Origin: Gilvimarinus sp. DA14
Lineage (GTDB): Bacteria; Pseudomonadota; Gammaproteobacteria; Pseudomonadales; Cellvibrionaceae
Reading direction: 5' to 3'
Length of the DNA: 64,000 bases
NCBI RefSeq assembly: GCF_024204685.1
Contig: NZ_CP100350.1
Coordinates: 2,148,501 to 2,212,500 of the forward strand
Positions 36,173-45,605 of this stretch are shown here, piece by piece. The position numbers and the translations under genes are program-made. The notes under the pieces are model-generated. The model was given only the letters and a program-made list of their open reading frames with translations. It was not told the DNA's origin and did no database searches. Every line of letters starts with the position of its first letter. The stretch's first letter is position 1.

Positions 36173-36855
36173 GACCTCGCAAGAGAGATCACCACTCCCC
36201 CCAAGCGGTTGCATTCTTTGATGTGGACGACACGCTTATCTCCAATAAAAGCATGCTCAGCTTTCAGAACTTGTGGTTTCAACAACATCCCGATCCTATC
36301 AAGGAGCGAGATTTCCAGCGTATTCTCGCCAAGCTAAAGGAGGAAAACTGCTGCTGGAAGTCTCTCAATGAAGCTTACTATCAAAGCTTTTCTGGCCGCT
36401 CTGTAGCACAGGTAGAGGATCTTGCCAGACAGTGGTTTAATTTTTTTCACAGTAGGCAAAGCTTTTATCGCGCACGGGTTCTGCAACGCCTGCAACATCA
36501 CCAGACTCTGGGGCATTTGTGTGTCTTTGTCTCCGGTTCTTTTCCCGCGCTTTTAGATCCAATTGCCAGAGACTTAAACATTAAACACATACTTGCCACA
36601 GATTTGGAGGTGGTAGGTCAGAAATATACCGGACGAATTAACCCGCCGGTGATGATTGGCGAGGGTAAGGAGAGGCAGGTCAAGGAGTTTCTATCGCAGC
36701 GATCTGTCAATCCGGAAAATTGCTATGCCTATGGCGATGACATTTCGGATTTCCCCATGCTAGCACTGGTAGGACATCCGGTGGTTATTGCAGGGGGACG
36801 GGAATTAGAAGCTCAAGCTAAGAAATTGGGCTGGAGCATTATCCAGCCCGACTAG
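36169..36855 (+). CDS. HAD-superfamily phosphatase (subfamily IB, SerB-like)
   Basis: A 228-aa HAD hydrolase with all four motifs: FFDVDDTL (nucleophile and acid Asp), VFVSGSF (Ser), GEGKERQ (Lys) and YGDDISDFPML (acidic motif IV). The helical cap between motifs I and II is that of the IB subfamily, which includes phosphoserine and glycerol-phosphate-type phosphatases. It is translationally coupled to the AfsA-like gene, so a phosphorylated product of that protein is the obvious candidate substrate. In Streptomyces a dephosphorylation step is also needed to make butyrolactones. The specific reaction is inferred. Confidence 0.88.
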   Translation: MRPRKRDHHSPQAVAFFDVDDTLISNKSMLSFQNLWFQQHPDPIKERDFQRILAKLKEENCCWKSLNEAYYQSFSGRSVAQVEDLARQWFNFFHSRQSFYRARVLQRLQHHQTLGHLCVFVSGSFPALLDPIARDLNIKHILATDLEVVGQKYTGRINPPVMIGEGKERQVKEFLSQRSVNPENCYAYGDDISDFPMLALVGHPVVIAGGRELEAQAKKLGWSIIQPD

Positions 36856-38949
36856 TCAGTCTTGCTCCCGCTCAGCGGGAGCTTTTTGAATAAGTCCCTG
36901 CAGACTCATCAGTGGAGCGGGGCGACCCAGCAAATACCCCTGCGCTAGATCGCACCCCACTGAGCGAATAAATTCCAACTCAGGCTCTGTTTCTACGCCT
37001 TCCGCCACCACTTCCATTCCCAAACCGTGGGCCAGGCTGACAATAGTTTCTATCAACCTTTTTGCGCTTTCGCTTCTACTTATATTAGAGACAAAACTGC
37101 GATCTACCTTTAAGGTGGTAAAAGGATATTTTTGTAAATAACCTAACGAAGAATAACCGGTACCAAAATCATCTATTGATAGTCGCACCCCCATAGCACC
37201 CAGCTGCTCCAGATTCTCTCGGGTAACTTGGGTATCTTCCATTAAAATGCGTTCGGTAATCTCCAGCTCCAGCTGTTCTGGGCGCATGTCAAATTCGGCC
37301 AGGGTGGCCGTTACAAGCTCTGAAAACCTCTCTACCTGCAGCTGCTTTGGCGATATATTCAGTGCCACACGCACAAGCTCTTTCGCATCACTCAACACCT
37401 GAGTCACTTGCCGCAATGCCGTGTGCAAGACCCAGCTATCAATTTCTTGCACCACCCCGATTTCTTCTGCCAGGGGAATAAAGTCTCCCGGCATGCGCAG
37501 TGTTTCATCTCGTTGACGCCAGCGCACCAGCGCTTCCACTCCCACCGCGCGGTTAGTTTGCAAATCAACAATAGGCTGGTAATGCACGTGCAACTGATCA
37601 CGCACTACCGCATACCGCAGGTTGGCCTCTAACTCCAAACGATCAAGTAAGGCGGTATTAATCTCTTCGGTAAAAAAGCAGTAGCGATTGCGCCCCTGAT
37701 CCTTTGCCTGATACATCGCCAAATCAGCATTGCGTAACAATAAGTGAGGGTTTGTGCCATCGTCGGGATACAGGGCTATCCCTAGGCTTGTGGTGACAAA
37801 ATACTCCCGACCAAAGATAGTAAAGGGGGAGTTAAACTGCCGCAGAATTTTTTTACTTACCTCGTGAACATCACGCAAGTCCTGCAACTCGGGGATAACC
37901 ACCACAAACTCGTCGCCCCCCATTCGCGCCAGGGTATCTCCGCCGCGCACACATTCGGATAGCCGCTCGGCCGCTTCTTTGAGCAGAGTATCACCAATAC
38001 TGTGACCTAAGCTGTCGTTAACATTCTTAAAGTGATCGAGATCAATCCCCAATACAGCGACTTTATTGCCACTGCGCTTGGCGCTTTCTAAAGCCAGGGT
38101 CAAACGATCCATCAGTAAGACCCTGTTGGCGAACCCGGTTAGATCGTCATAATGCGCCTGACGCACCAGCTGCTGTTCGTAATTAAGACGAACCGTAATG
38201 TCCTCTTTTACGGCCAAGTAGTGACTGGGATCGACATTTTTTTCACTGTCGACCAGCGGTGTCACCTTGATAAATTCCCACACCAACTGCCCGGATTTAG
38301 TTCGACTGGCAAATTCGCCGCGCCAGGGCTGTCCGCCGCAGCCGGTTTGCCACAATTTATCCAATGCCGCGACCGATTCTTGCTCTGCAAAGGTAAAACC
38401 CAGAGGCTGCCCCATGGCCTCGCTGCTGGAGTAGCCCAGACTTTGCTCAAAACAGGGGTTTACATACTCTATAATGCCCTGGTCGTCGGTTATCACAATA
38501 GCCACAGGGCTCTGCTCCACCGCTTGTGACAGTACTTGCACACGTCGCTCGGCGGCATTTTTGATGCGCCTTACCTGAGCATCGCGTATCTCTCTCTCGA
38601 TAGCGGGGACCAATCTTGCCAAGGCGCTCTTATCCATAAAATCATGGGCGCCCTGCTTTAACAGGCTGACGACATCTTCCGCGCTGACCGCGCCGGAGGT
38701 AATAATAAAAGGTAGGTCCAAACCGAAGTCCTTAACGGTTTGCAACGCTTGTTCGGCACTGAACTGTGGCATGCGGTAGTCACAGATTACGACGTCCCAA
38801 GATTCATCACTCAGAGCCGCCGCCATTTCATCGTAGGTTTGCACCAGCTGAGACGCAGGAATAAAACCACCGCGCTCAAGCTCGGCCGTTGTCAATTCGG
38901 CATCAACTTCCGAGTCTTCCACAAACAGTACTTTCAGAGGAGTTCCCAT
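36856..38949 (-). CDS. REC-PAS-GGDEF-EAL c-di-GMP protein
   Basis: A 697-aa protein. The receiver domain (about 5-120) has the acceptor Asp in VICDYRMP. PAS/PAC (about 140-260) is followed by GGDEF with intact RMGGDEF, then EAL with intact EALVRW, consistent with possible cyclase and phosphodiesterase activity; which dominates cannot be told. It has no membrane segment. A phosphorelay partner is not adjacent. The stop is immediately next to the stop of the convergent HAD gene, and its last codons contain a hairpin that probably terminates the opposing transcript. Confidence 0.95.
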   Translation of the reverse strand: MGTPLKVLFVEDSEVDAELTTAELERGGFIPASQLVQTYDEMAAALSDESWDVVICDYRMPQFSAEQALQTVKDFGLDLPFIITSGAVSAEDVVSLLKQGAHDFMDKSALARLVPAIEREIRDAQVRRIKNAAERRVQVLSQAVEQSPVAIVITDDQGIIEYVNPCFEQSLGYSSSEAMGQPLGFTFAEQESVAALDKLWQTGCGGQPWRGEFASRTKSGQLVWEFIKVTPLVDSEKNVDPSHYLAVKEDITVRLNYEQQLVRQAHYDDLTGFANRVLLMDRLTLALESAKRSGNKVAVLGIDLDHFKNVNDSLGHSIGDTLLKEAAERLSECVRGGDTLARMGGDEFVVVIPELQDLRDVHEVSKKILRQFNSPFTIFGREYFVTTSLGIALYPDDGTNPHLLLRNADLAMYQAKDQGRNRYCFFTEEINTALLDRLELEANLRYAVVRDQLHVHYQPIVDLQTNRAVGVEALVRWRQRDETLRMPGDFIPLAEEIGVVQEIDSWVLHTALRQVTQVLSDAKELVRVALNISPKQLQVERFSELVTATLAEFDMRPEQLELEITERILMEDTQVTRENLEQLGAMGVRLSIDDFGTGYSSLGYLQKYPFTTLKVDRSFVSNISRSESAKRLIETIVSLAHGLGMEVVAEGVETEPELEFIRSVGCDLAQGYLLGRPAPLMSLQGLIQKAPAEREQD
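36864..36887 (+). terminator. terminator of the AfsA/HAD operon, inside the opposing coding region
   Basis: GCTCCCGCT (36864-36872) and AGCGGGAGC (36874-36882) form a near-perfect palindrome followed by TTTTT on the plus strand. It is embedded in the last codons of the convergent c-di-GMP gene. Confidence 0.75.
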
Positions 38950-39344
38950 AATGCGTTGTTATATTCCTCTACACTTTTAAAACTCTGGTTTCACTACCGG
39001 CTTTACGAATTTTCCAATGATTAATGTAACGCGCAAAACAAGAAATTGCGACCAACCGAGCAAAAAACCGCAACTTATTGCGTAGGGCCGGGGCTGCCGG
39101 CAAGATAGAGCAGCTGTGTACGCCAAAATTTTTAACCAGCCATTTTACTCTTGCCGCCCCTTATTTGATTATTTTCTAAGCACAACAGGCGCCCTCATCC
39201 GAGCAGAAAAAACCCTGAATAAAAGCATTAGCCGAGGACTCTATCGGCTTAACCGCCGCTAACAAAATTAAACTGGCGCAGTGCACCGCTATAGATCATT
39301 CTGAGGCAACCTTAAAATTTAATGAAAAATAACTAGGAGATCAG
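38950..39344. other. 395-bp divergent intergenic region
   Basis: The region lies between the c-di-GMP gene (minus) and the propeller gene (plus) and must hold both promoters. I see no gene, clear palindrome or RNA in it. Confidence 0.4.
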
Positions 39345-40871
39345 ATGCGCCCCCTGTCGATGACGACCACTAAAGTTATAGCGGGGCTGGTAGCGATAAC
39401 AGCTATGGCAACACACGCAAATTCCATCGGCCAGTTCACTCATATTGCCAAGCCCACATCAGAGGCCAACAGTCTCAGCTTCGAGCCCGAGCGGCAAACT
39501 TATCGCATGCGGGCTAGCGAACCCGATGCGACGCGAGAAGACCAAGCGATAAGCCTTGCCTGGCACCCCCTGGAGGGTGATTTTATCGTCCGCGCTCAAA
39601 TCCACTGGCCCACTGACAGTGGCGAACAACAGACATTTGGCTGGGAGGTTCGCGAATCTTTAGATCCCGATAGCAAATATCTGCTTACCGGCATCAATGC
39701 ACTGGGCGAGGCTACAACCCGTTTTTACCAACCTGCCAATCCCAGCAGTACCAGCCACACCAACCTAGGCGCCCTCAATCAACCAAGCTCGTCAATGGTG
39801 CTGCAGCTTGAGCGCCGCGGGGAAACCTTTATTACTTCAGCGGCCCATTTTGGCGAACCCCTGCAAATTCTATCCAGTATAGACTCAAATCTCCCGACAT
39901 CGCTGTTTGCCGGTTTGAGCCTAGGCGCCTCCCCCGGTAGCCCCGCTGTTGAGATCAACAACCTGCGCCTGATAAAGCCAGCCCCAGAGGGGTTTACCCC
40001 CTACCAGGATTACATTGGCAGCCACCTGGAAGTTATGGACATGCGCACCTTCAACCGCCGGATACTGCACAGCGCCCCCAATTCACTGCAGGCACCCAAC
40101 TGGACTCGCGACGGCAAGGCCTTGATCTACAACTCCGACGGTTTACTCTACCGCTTTGACCTGGGAAGCCATTCAATCGAGCCCATTGAAACAGGCTTTG
40201 CCAAAGACAATAACAACGACCACGTACTTTCATGGGATGGTCGCCACATTGGCATCAGCCACCACGCAGTCAGTGAACAGGGCCGCTCAACCATTTACAC
40301 GCTGCCGCTGGGCGGCTCTGACAAACCCGTGCAAGTTACCCACCCGGGAGTGGGACACTCTTACCTGCATGGCTTTGCACCAGATGATCAGTCCCTGGTA
40401 TTTACCGCCGATCGCAAGGGCCAGTACGACATCTACTCCGTCGCTATAAAAACCGGGGAAGAGCACCAGCTCACCGATACCCCCACCTTGGATGACGGCG
40501 CAGAGTACAGCCCCGATGGCCGCTACATTTACTTTAACTCCAACCGCACAGGCACCATGCAACTGTGGCGCATGCGCGCCGATGGCAGTGATCAGCAACA
40601 GCTGACATTTGACGAATACAATGACTGGTTTCCACACGTATCACCCGATGGTGAAACACTGGTTTTTATCTCCTACGCCGCCGAGATCGACTCGGAGGAT
40701 CACCCCTTTTACCGGCATGTGTATTTACGGCAAATGCCAGCAGCCGGTGGCAATGCCCAGGTGATCGGCTACCTGTATGGAGGCCAGGGCAGTCTTAATG
40801 TACACAGCTGGTCGCCCGATGGCTCGCATATTGCGTTTATCAGTAATAGTCAGTGGCCCCTAAAGCCATAG
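39345..40871 (+). CDS. exported TolB-like beta-propeller protein
   Basis: A 508-aa protein with a signal peptide ending near THANS. Residues about 30-210 look like a concanavalin-type beta-sandwich, similar to DUF1349-like domains. From about 225 on there are repeated propeller blades with TolB/PD40 signatures such as PNWTRDGKALIYNS, EYSPDGRYIYFNS, PHVSPDGETLVFIS and WSPDGSHIAFIS. TolB-like propellers bind proteins or glycans; here an extracellular or periplasmic carbohydrate role is possible, but nothing in the sequence fixes it. The gene has an AGGAG ribosome site and seems monocistronic. Confidence 0.85.
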   Translation: MRPLSMTTTKVIAGLVAITAMATHANSIGQFTHIAKPTSEANSLSFEPERQTYRMRASEPDATREDQAISLAWHPLEGDFIVRAQIHWPTDSGEQQTFGWEVRESLDPDSKYLLTGINALGEATTRFYQPANPSSTSHTNLGALNQPSSSMVLQLERRGETFITSAAHFGEPLQILSSIDSNLPTSLFAGLSLGASPGSPAVEINNLRLIKPAPEGFTPYQDYIGSHLEVMDMRTFNRRILHSAPNSLQAPNWTRDGKALIYNSDGLLYRFDLGSHSIEPIETGFAKDNNNDHVLSWDGRHIGISHHAVSEQGRSTIYTLPLGGSDKPVQVTHPGVGHSYLHGFAPDDQSLVFTADRKGQYDIYSVAIKTGEEHQLTDTPTLDDGAEYSPDGRYIYFNSNRTGTMQLWRMRADGSDQQQLTFDEYNDWFPHVSPDGETLVFISYAAEIDSEDHPFYRHVYLRQMPAAGGNAQVIGYLYGGQGSLNVHSWSPDGSHIAFISNSQWPLKP

Positions 40872-40966
40872 CAGGCCATTTACTTGCCCGCCCAAGGCGC
40901 CTATTCTTTTCGCAGACCCATTGTTAAATAGGGGGTATCAGCCGATACCCCCAGAGGAGCGCCGCC

Positions 40967-41911
40967 ATGACCGATACGGACACACCACACAATTTGCCCG
41001 ACGCGACTTTTTATAAAACCCTGCTGGAATCCACCCGCGCTATTCCCTGGCAGATCGACTGGCAAACCCTGACGTTCAGCTACATAGGTCCACAAATAGA
41101 AGAGCTGCTGGGCTGGCCCCAGGACAGCTGGCAAAGCGTTAACGACTGGGCCGAGCGCATGCACCCCGACGATCGCGACTGGGCCGTGGACTACTGCGTG
41201 TCCCAATCCAAGGCTGGCGCCGACCATGAGGCGGATTATCGCGCGCAGACCAAAGATGGGCGCTATATCTGGATCCGCGATGTAGTGCACGTTATTCGCG
41301 ACGCCAGCGGCAATGTCGAGTCGCTGGTAGGGTTTATGTTCGATATCAGTGAGCGCAAGAAAATAGAAAACAAACTGTTTGATTTGCAAAAAGAGCTTGA
41401 AGAGCTGTCCTTCCAGGACGGGCTGACGGGCGTGGCCAATCGACGCATGTATGACTCGGTGCTCGAACTGGAATGGAACAACGCCAGACGCAACCAACAG
41501 CCGTTGTCGATGATCTTGTTCGACATCGACTTTTTTAAGCAGTACAACGATCACTATGGGCATATTCAGGGAGACGACTGTCTTAAACAGGTCGCCAAAA
41601 CCCTCAGCAAAGCCGCCACCCGACCGCGCGATTTTTTTGCCCGCTATGGTGGCGAAGAGTTTGTGCTGATTCTTCCCGAAACTGATGCCGACGCTGTGCA
41701 AAAAGTCGCAGAACGCTGCCGCAGTCTAATATTTAAACAGCAGATACCTCACCAACACTCCCCCGTGAGCCAAGTACTTACCTTGAGTCAGGGCGTGGGC
41801 ACTATTATTCCGAGCCATAAGGACAGCATCAAAGCGTTTAGCAACTTGGTGGATCAACGGCTGTACCGCGCCAAACAACAAGGTCGCAACTGCATGGTCA
41901 ATGCTGGCTGA
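40967..41911 (+). CDS. PAS-GGDEF diguanylate cyclase
   Basis: A 314-aa cytoplasmic protein. PAS/PAC (about 15-135) is followed by a short coiled-coil linker and a GGDEF domain with an active GGEEF signature. An inhibitory I-site RPRD lies five residues before it, so product feedback is expected. It synthesises c-di-GMP from two GTP. The PAS signal is unknown. The ATG has a GGAG ribosome site. It precedes manD by 88 bases with a strong hairpin between them. Confidence 0.95.
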   Translation: MTDTDTPHNLPDATFYKTLLESTRAIPWQIDWQTLTFSYIGPQIEELLGWPQDSWQSVNDWAERMHPDDRDWAVDYCVSQSKAGADHEADYRAQTKDGRYIWIRDVVHVIRDASGNVESLVGFMFDISERKKIENKLFDLQKELEELSFQDGLTGVANRRMYDSVLELEWNNARRNQQPLSMILFDIDFFKQYNDHYGHIQGDDCLKQVAKTLSKAATRPRDFFARYGGEEFVLILPETDADAVQKVAERCRSLIFKQQIPHQHSPVSQVLTLSQGVGTIIPSHKDSIKAFSNLVDQRLYRAKQQGRNCMVNAG

Positions 41912-41933
41912 ACCTTGCCCCACAACAAGATTA

Positions 41934-41972
41934 GCGCTACTCTTATGGTTTTTTAGACCATAAGAGTAGCGC
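41934..41972 (+). promoter_or_regulatory. perfect 16-bp hairpin in the manD leader
   Basis: GCGCTACTCTTATGGT (41934-41949) pairs perfectly with ACCATAAGAGTAGCGC (41957-41972) around TTTTTAG. No T-run follows, so a simple terminator is unlikely. It ends 14 bases before the AGGAG of manD, fitting an operator or a leader structure controlling manD. Confidence 0.5.
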
Positions 41973-41999
41973 CGCACAGGCCCATCAGGAGTTTCCCCC

Positions 42000-43208
42000 G
42001 TGAAGATTGTCGCCGCCAAGGTAATTGTCTGCAGTCCCGGACGTAATTTCGTCACCGTAAAAATCACCACCGATGAAGGCGTGTATGGCATTGGCGATGC
42101 CACCCTCAACGGCCGTGAAAAAGCCGTCGTCTCTTACCTTGAAGATTACGTATTGCCGGCGCTTATCGGCCGCGACCCGCAGCAAATTGAAGACATATGG
42201 CAGTTTTTGTACCGCGGCGCTTACTGGCGGCGCGGCCCCATCGGTATGACCGCTATTGCCGGGGTCGATACCGCGCTGTGGGACATTAAAGCCAAGCTGG
42301 CCAATATGCCGCTGTATCAGCTGCTGGGCGGTCGCAGTCGCGATAAAATCATGGTGTACACCCATGCCAACGGTAAAGACATCCCCTCCACTTTAGAGGC
42401 TGTTGCCAAAGCACAAGAAGCGGGCTACCAAGCCATTCGTATTCAGTGCGGGATACCCGGAGTCGCCAGCACCTATGGCGTGGCAAAAGCCGGTAAAGCT
42501 TATGAGCCCGCCGACGCCGACCTGCCTACCGAATCGGTATGGTCCACCGAAAAATACCTGAACTTCGCCCCCAAGCTGTTTGCCGCCGTGCGTGAACAAT
42601 TTGGCGATGACATTCACCTGTTGCACGATGTTCACCACCGTTTAACCCCCATTGAGGCGGCGCGGCTGGGTAAAGAGCTGGAGCCGTTTCATCTATTCTG
42701 GATGGAAGACGCGGTACCAGCCGAAAACCAGGAAGGTTTTAAACTGATACGCCAACACACCACAACGCCCATCGCGGTAGGCGAAGTATTTAACAGCATC
42801 CACGACTGCCGCGAGCTGATTCAGAATCAACTGATTGACTATATTCGCACCACCATTGTCCACGGTGGCGGTATCACGCATTTGCGCCGTATTGCAGACT
42901 TAGCCAGCTTGTACCATGTGCGCACGGGTTTTCACGGTGCTACCGATTTATCACCGGTGTGTATGGGCGCGGCCTTGCACTTTGACTACTGGGTGCCGAA
43001 TTTTGGTATTCAGGAGCATATGCCTCACAGCGAGCTGATGGAATCGGTCTTTACTCGCCACTACGAATTTAACGCCGGCTTCTTTACCCCAGGCGAGGCG
43101 CCGGGTCATGGGGTGGATATTGATGAGTCCCTGGCCGCGCGCTACCCGTACAAACGCGCCTGCCTGCCGGTTAACCGACTGGAAGATGGCACCCTGTGGC
43201 ACTGGTAA
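42000..43208 (+). CDS. manD: D-mannonate dehydratase (ManD, enolase superfamily)
   Basis: A 402-aa member of the mandelate racemase branch of the enolase superfamily, the exact length of characterised ManD. The metal ligands Asp210, Glu236 and Glu262 and the catalytic Tyr159 and His212 fall at the numbers known for the Novosphingobium enzyme. It dehydrates D-mannonate to 2-keto-3-deoxy-D-gluconate in hexuronate catabolism, which fits glucuronic acid released by the GH115 enzyme. The family also contains low-activity members (RspA-like), so efficiency is uncertain. The start is GTG with AGGAG 8 bases upstream. Confidence 0.92.
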   Translation: MKIVAAKVIVCSPGRNFVTVKITTDEGVYGIGDATLNGREKAVVSYLEDYVLPALIGRDPQQIEDIWQFLYRGAYWRRGPIGMTAIAGVDTALWDIKAKLANMPLYQLLGGRSRDKIMVYTHANGKDIPSTLEAVAKAQEAGYQAIRIQCGIPGVASTYGVAKAGKAYEPADADLPTESVWSTEKYLNFAPKLFAAVREQFGDDIHLLHDVHHRLTPIEAARLGKELEPFHLFWMEDAVPAENQEGFKLIRQHTTTPIAVGEVFNSIHDCRELIQNQLIDYIRTTIVHGGGITHLRRIADLASLYHVRTGFHGATDLSPVCMGAALHFDYWVPNFGIQEHMPHSELMESVFTRHYEFNAGFFTPGEAPGHGVDIDESLAARYPYKRACLPVNRLEDGTLWHW

Positions 43209-43229
43209 CCACGCTTTAAAGTTACGACG

Positions 43230-43676
43230 CTAGGCGGAGCGCAGCTCGCTTAACTGCTGGCGCGCGCGGGCGATATTGTCGCGGCACGATTGCCACAAAT
43301 CCGCACGTACCTCGCGCAAGGGGCCTTCGATCTCGGAATGCTGCAGCAGCTGCTCAAGACGGTTTTCCGCATCGAGGCGCTGCTCCACCAATCCTTCCAA
43401 CTCATCGGCAGCAAACAGGGTGGCCAGGTGACTGAGAAACTGCTCCCCGCCCTCCAACTCCGGGTCGGGTACTGAGGGTAGATCATCGGCGGCGCGGATA
43501 GCCTCCGCATAGTCATGGGCCAGTGCTTCACGCGCCTCGGCAATAGCGTTAAAACACTCTGCCGCCACTTGGTTGCTGGAAAACTCTGCAGCATCGCGAT
43601 AGTGATCCACACTTTCCAACAGTGCCACATGCACATCGCGCAGGGCCACTTGGGTTTCATTGCGCACAAAGCTCAT
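43230..43676 (-). CDS. small helical protein of unknown function
   Basis: A 148-aa acidic, almost entirely alpha-helical protein with heptad-like spacing (VALLESVDHYRDAA, NAIAEAREALAHDYAEAI, LVEQRLDAENRLEQLL, DNIARARQQLSEL), suggesting a four-helix bundle. It has no signal peptide, membrane segment or cysteine-rich metal site. I do not recognise the family. It lies 47 bases after the lipid kinase gene on the same strand, so it may be the third gene of that operon. Confidence 0.75.
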   Translation of the reverse strand: MSFVRNETQVALRDVHVALLESVDHYRDAAEFSSNQVAAECFNAIAEAREALAHDYAEAIRAADDLPSVPDPELEGGEQFLSHLATLFAADELEGLVEQRLDAENRLEQLLQHSEIEGPLREVRADLWQSCRDNIARARQQLSELRSA

Positions 43677-43723
43677 TTTTCTGTACTCCGGGCTAATTCT
43701 CTCGTTCGCTAACGGCTTATCGG

Positions 43724-44662
43724 CTAGTCGCTCCCAGTCTTACCAGACCCATCGCCATGTGCAGTAAATGTATTGGGGTCCACCACCACCTGTAAAGCGC
43801 CCGCCAATAATTCAAACTTGGCAGGGGTGTGAGCAATAGGCTCGCCATCGGCGTGTATCTCCATGCGCTTGGGGCGGGTTGTCAACTCCATTTGCTTGCC
43901 CCGCAACTGCACCACTCTCTGTGCACGCTTCTGGCGCCCCTCGCGCAACAGCGGAGCCAGGGTTAAAAACTCCCATACGCTCTGCGGCTTAATACTGTAG
44001 AGCGAAAACTCGCCGTCGTCGATGCGCGAGCGCTCATCCACCACGTTACCGCCACCATAATAGCGACCATTCCCCACCGCCAACTGAATAGAGCGCAGTT
44101 TGTACTGGCGTCCATCGACCTGCAAACGTACTTTAAACTGCTTGACCCGCACCAGGGCCGCAAAAAAAGCGCGCAGGTAACTGAGCACGCCCCAGCTCTT
44201 TTTCACCTCGGGAGTCAGCTCTTCGGTAACTTGAACACCCAACCCCATATTGGCCACGTTAAAAAAACAGTGCCCGTTAACCGACCCCAGATCAATGGGC
44301 ATCAACTGGCGCCGGGCGATAACGGCAAAAACATCTTCAATGTCTTCCGGCAGCCCCAGCGAGCGCGCCAAGTCATTCGCCGTTCCCAGGGGCAGAACCG
44401 CCAGAGGTAAGCGGTACTGGTGCAAAGTTTGCGCAGCCGAGCTTATGGTGCCGTCACCACCGCCGATAATCACCAGATCTAATTCGCGATGGCGCTCGGC
44501 GATAAACTCCCTTGTCTGTTCGGCACTTTGCGATTCAAACAACTCAGTGGCAATGCCCGCTTCTTGCAGTGTTGCCATGCCTTCTTGCAGCTGTGCCGAG
44601 GCGCCGTTGCGGGCTTTGGGGTTGACGATTAACAGCGCTTTGCACTTACCATCCAGAGTCAT
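43724..44662 (-). CDS. diacylglycerol/lipid kinase family protein (YegS-like)
   Basis: A 312-aa member of the DAGK catalytic family. IVNPKARNG is the N-terminal nucleotide-binding segment, GGGDGTISS the signature loop, and PLGTANDLARSLG the second conserved motif. Such enzymes phosphorylate diacylglycerol, phosphatidylglycerol or sphingoid lipids at the membrane. It overlaps the PAP2 phosphatase gene by 4 nt, giving a kinase-phosphatase pair likely to act on lipid head groups or undecaprenyl-type lipids. The precise lipid is unknown. Confidence 0.93.
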   Translation of the reverse strand: MTLDGKCKALLIVNPKARNGASAQLQEGMATLQEAGIATELFESQSAEQTREFIAERHRELDLVIIGGGDGTISSAAQTLHQYRLPLAVLPLGTANDLARSLGLPEDIEDVFAVIARRQLMPIDLGSVNGHCFFNVANMGLGVQVTEELTPEVKKSWGVLSYLRAFFAALVRVKQFKVRLQVDGRQYKLRSIQLAVGNGRYYGGGNVVDERSRIDDGEFSLYSIKPQSVWEFLTLAPLLREGRQKRAQRVVQLRGKQMELTTRPKRMEIHADGEPIAHTPAKFELLAGALQVVVDPNTFTAHGDGSGKTGSD

Positions 44663-45423
44663 CCCGCCACCTCGTCTACGCCGCTCTCAACCGGTGAGAC
44701 CTCCACCTGGCCGTGACGCTGCAGCCAAAGTGCGATCAGCCCGCAGGCCATCGCCCAACCGGCGCCGGCGGCCCAGCCGGCCAGCACATCTGTGGGCCAA
44801 TGCACGCCCAGATACACCCGGCTGATACCAACCAGAGCAGTGAGTACCATAGCGACAATAATGCCGTAAACTTTGATTCTGCGACGCCGTTCGGCCCGCG
44901 CCATCAGCACGGCCAGGGTCAGATAGGTACTGGCGGCCACCATGGAATGGCCGCTGGGAAAGCTCGCGGTATAAACCTGTGAGCCATGGGGCACCAGTTC
45001 AGGCCTGTCGCGCTCAAAGGAGTTTTTCATAAGGGTATTCATCCCCAGCCCACCCAGCGACGCCAGCAGTACCACAAAAGCCAGCCTGCGATAGCCGCAG
45101 AGCAGTACATACCCCACGACGGTCAGAGTCACCAGGGTGAGAACAACATTGCCCCCCAAGGCCGTCAGGTCTCGCATGACTTCTTCGAACCAGCCGGGCC
45201 CGAGCGGGTCTGAGACGTCACCGGCGCTGCGCATCGCCAATAAAATTGTCTCGTCAAACTCGGCGGTACTGCCTTCGACGACCTCATCGGCCAGCTCTAC
45301 AAACCCCCATCCGCAAGCGAGAATGGCAAACACTACCGCCATAAAACTCAGCTCGCGCTTGCCCAATCTGCTTAAAATATTTCCACTATTCACAAGTTCC
45401 ACTCTTATTTGCAATTGCACCAA
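44659..45423 (-). CDS. PAP2-family membrane phosphatase
   Basis: A 254-aa integral membrane protein with about six membrane segments and the three PAP2 motifs: KNSFERDRP (KX6RP type), SFPSGHS, and SRVYLGVHWPTDV. The family removes phosphate from phosphatidic acid, phosphatidylglycerol phosphate or undecaprenyl diphosphate, with the active site on the periplasmic face. The start at 45423 is TTG; in-frame GTG codons a few residues inside are alternatives. It is coupled to the downstream lipid kinase gene. Confidence 0.92.
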   Translation of the reverse strand: MVQLQIRVELVNSGNILSRLGKRELSFMAVVFAILACGWGFVELADEVVEGSTAEFDETILLAMRSAGDVSDPLGPGWFEEVMRDLTALGGNVVLTLVTLTVVGYVLLCGYRRLAFVVLLASLGGLGMNTLMKNSFERDRPELVPHGSQVYTASFPSGHSMVAASTYLTLAVLMARAERRRRIKVYGIIVAMVLTALVGISRVYLGVHWPTDVLAGWAAGAGWAMACGLIALWLQRHGQVEVSPVESGVDEVAG

Positions 45424-45605
45424 ACCAGTTAGCTAGCAAAAACAGCTCCAGCACTGCAGAGCCCTATATTACGTGCTACCCCCGCCCCGCAATGTAAATA
45501 GTGCCGCTAAGCGCGGCAAAAATTGCCAAACATCACATCGGCCAAGCTCTGAAGGGGTGAGCGCGTCATGCTACCCTAAAACCAAATTTCTAACCGGTAA
45601 CGAGA

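Noticed and set aside
40901-41701. 266-aa minus-strand frame antisense to the diguanylate cyclase
   Set aside because: The plus strand has clear PAS and GGEEF motifs, so the antisense frame is a shadow.
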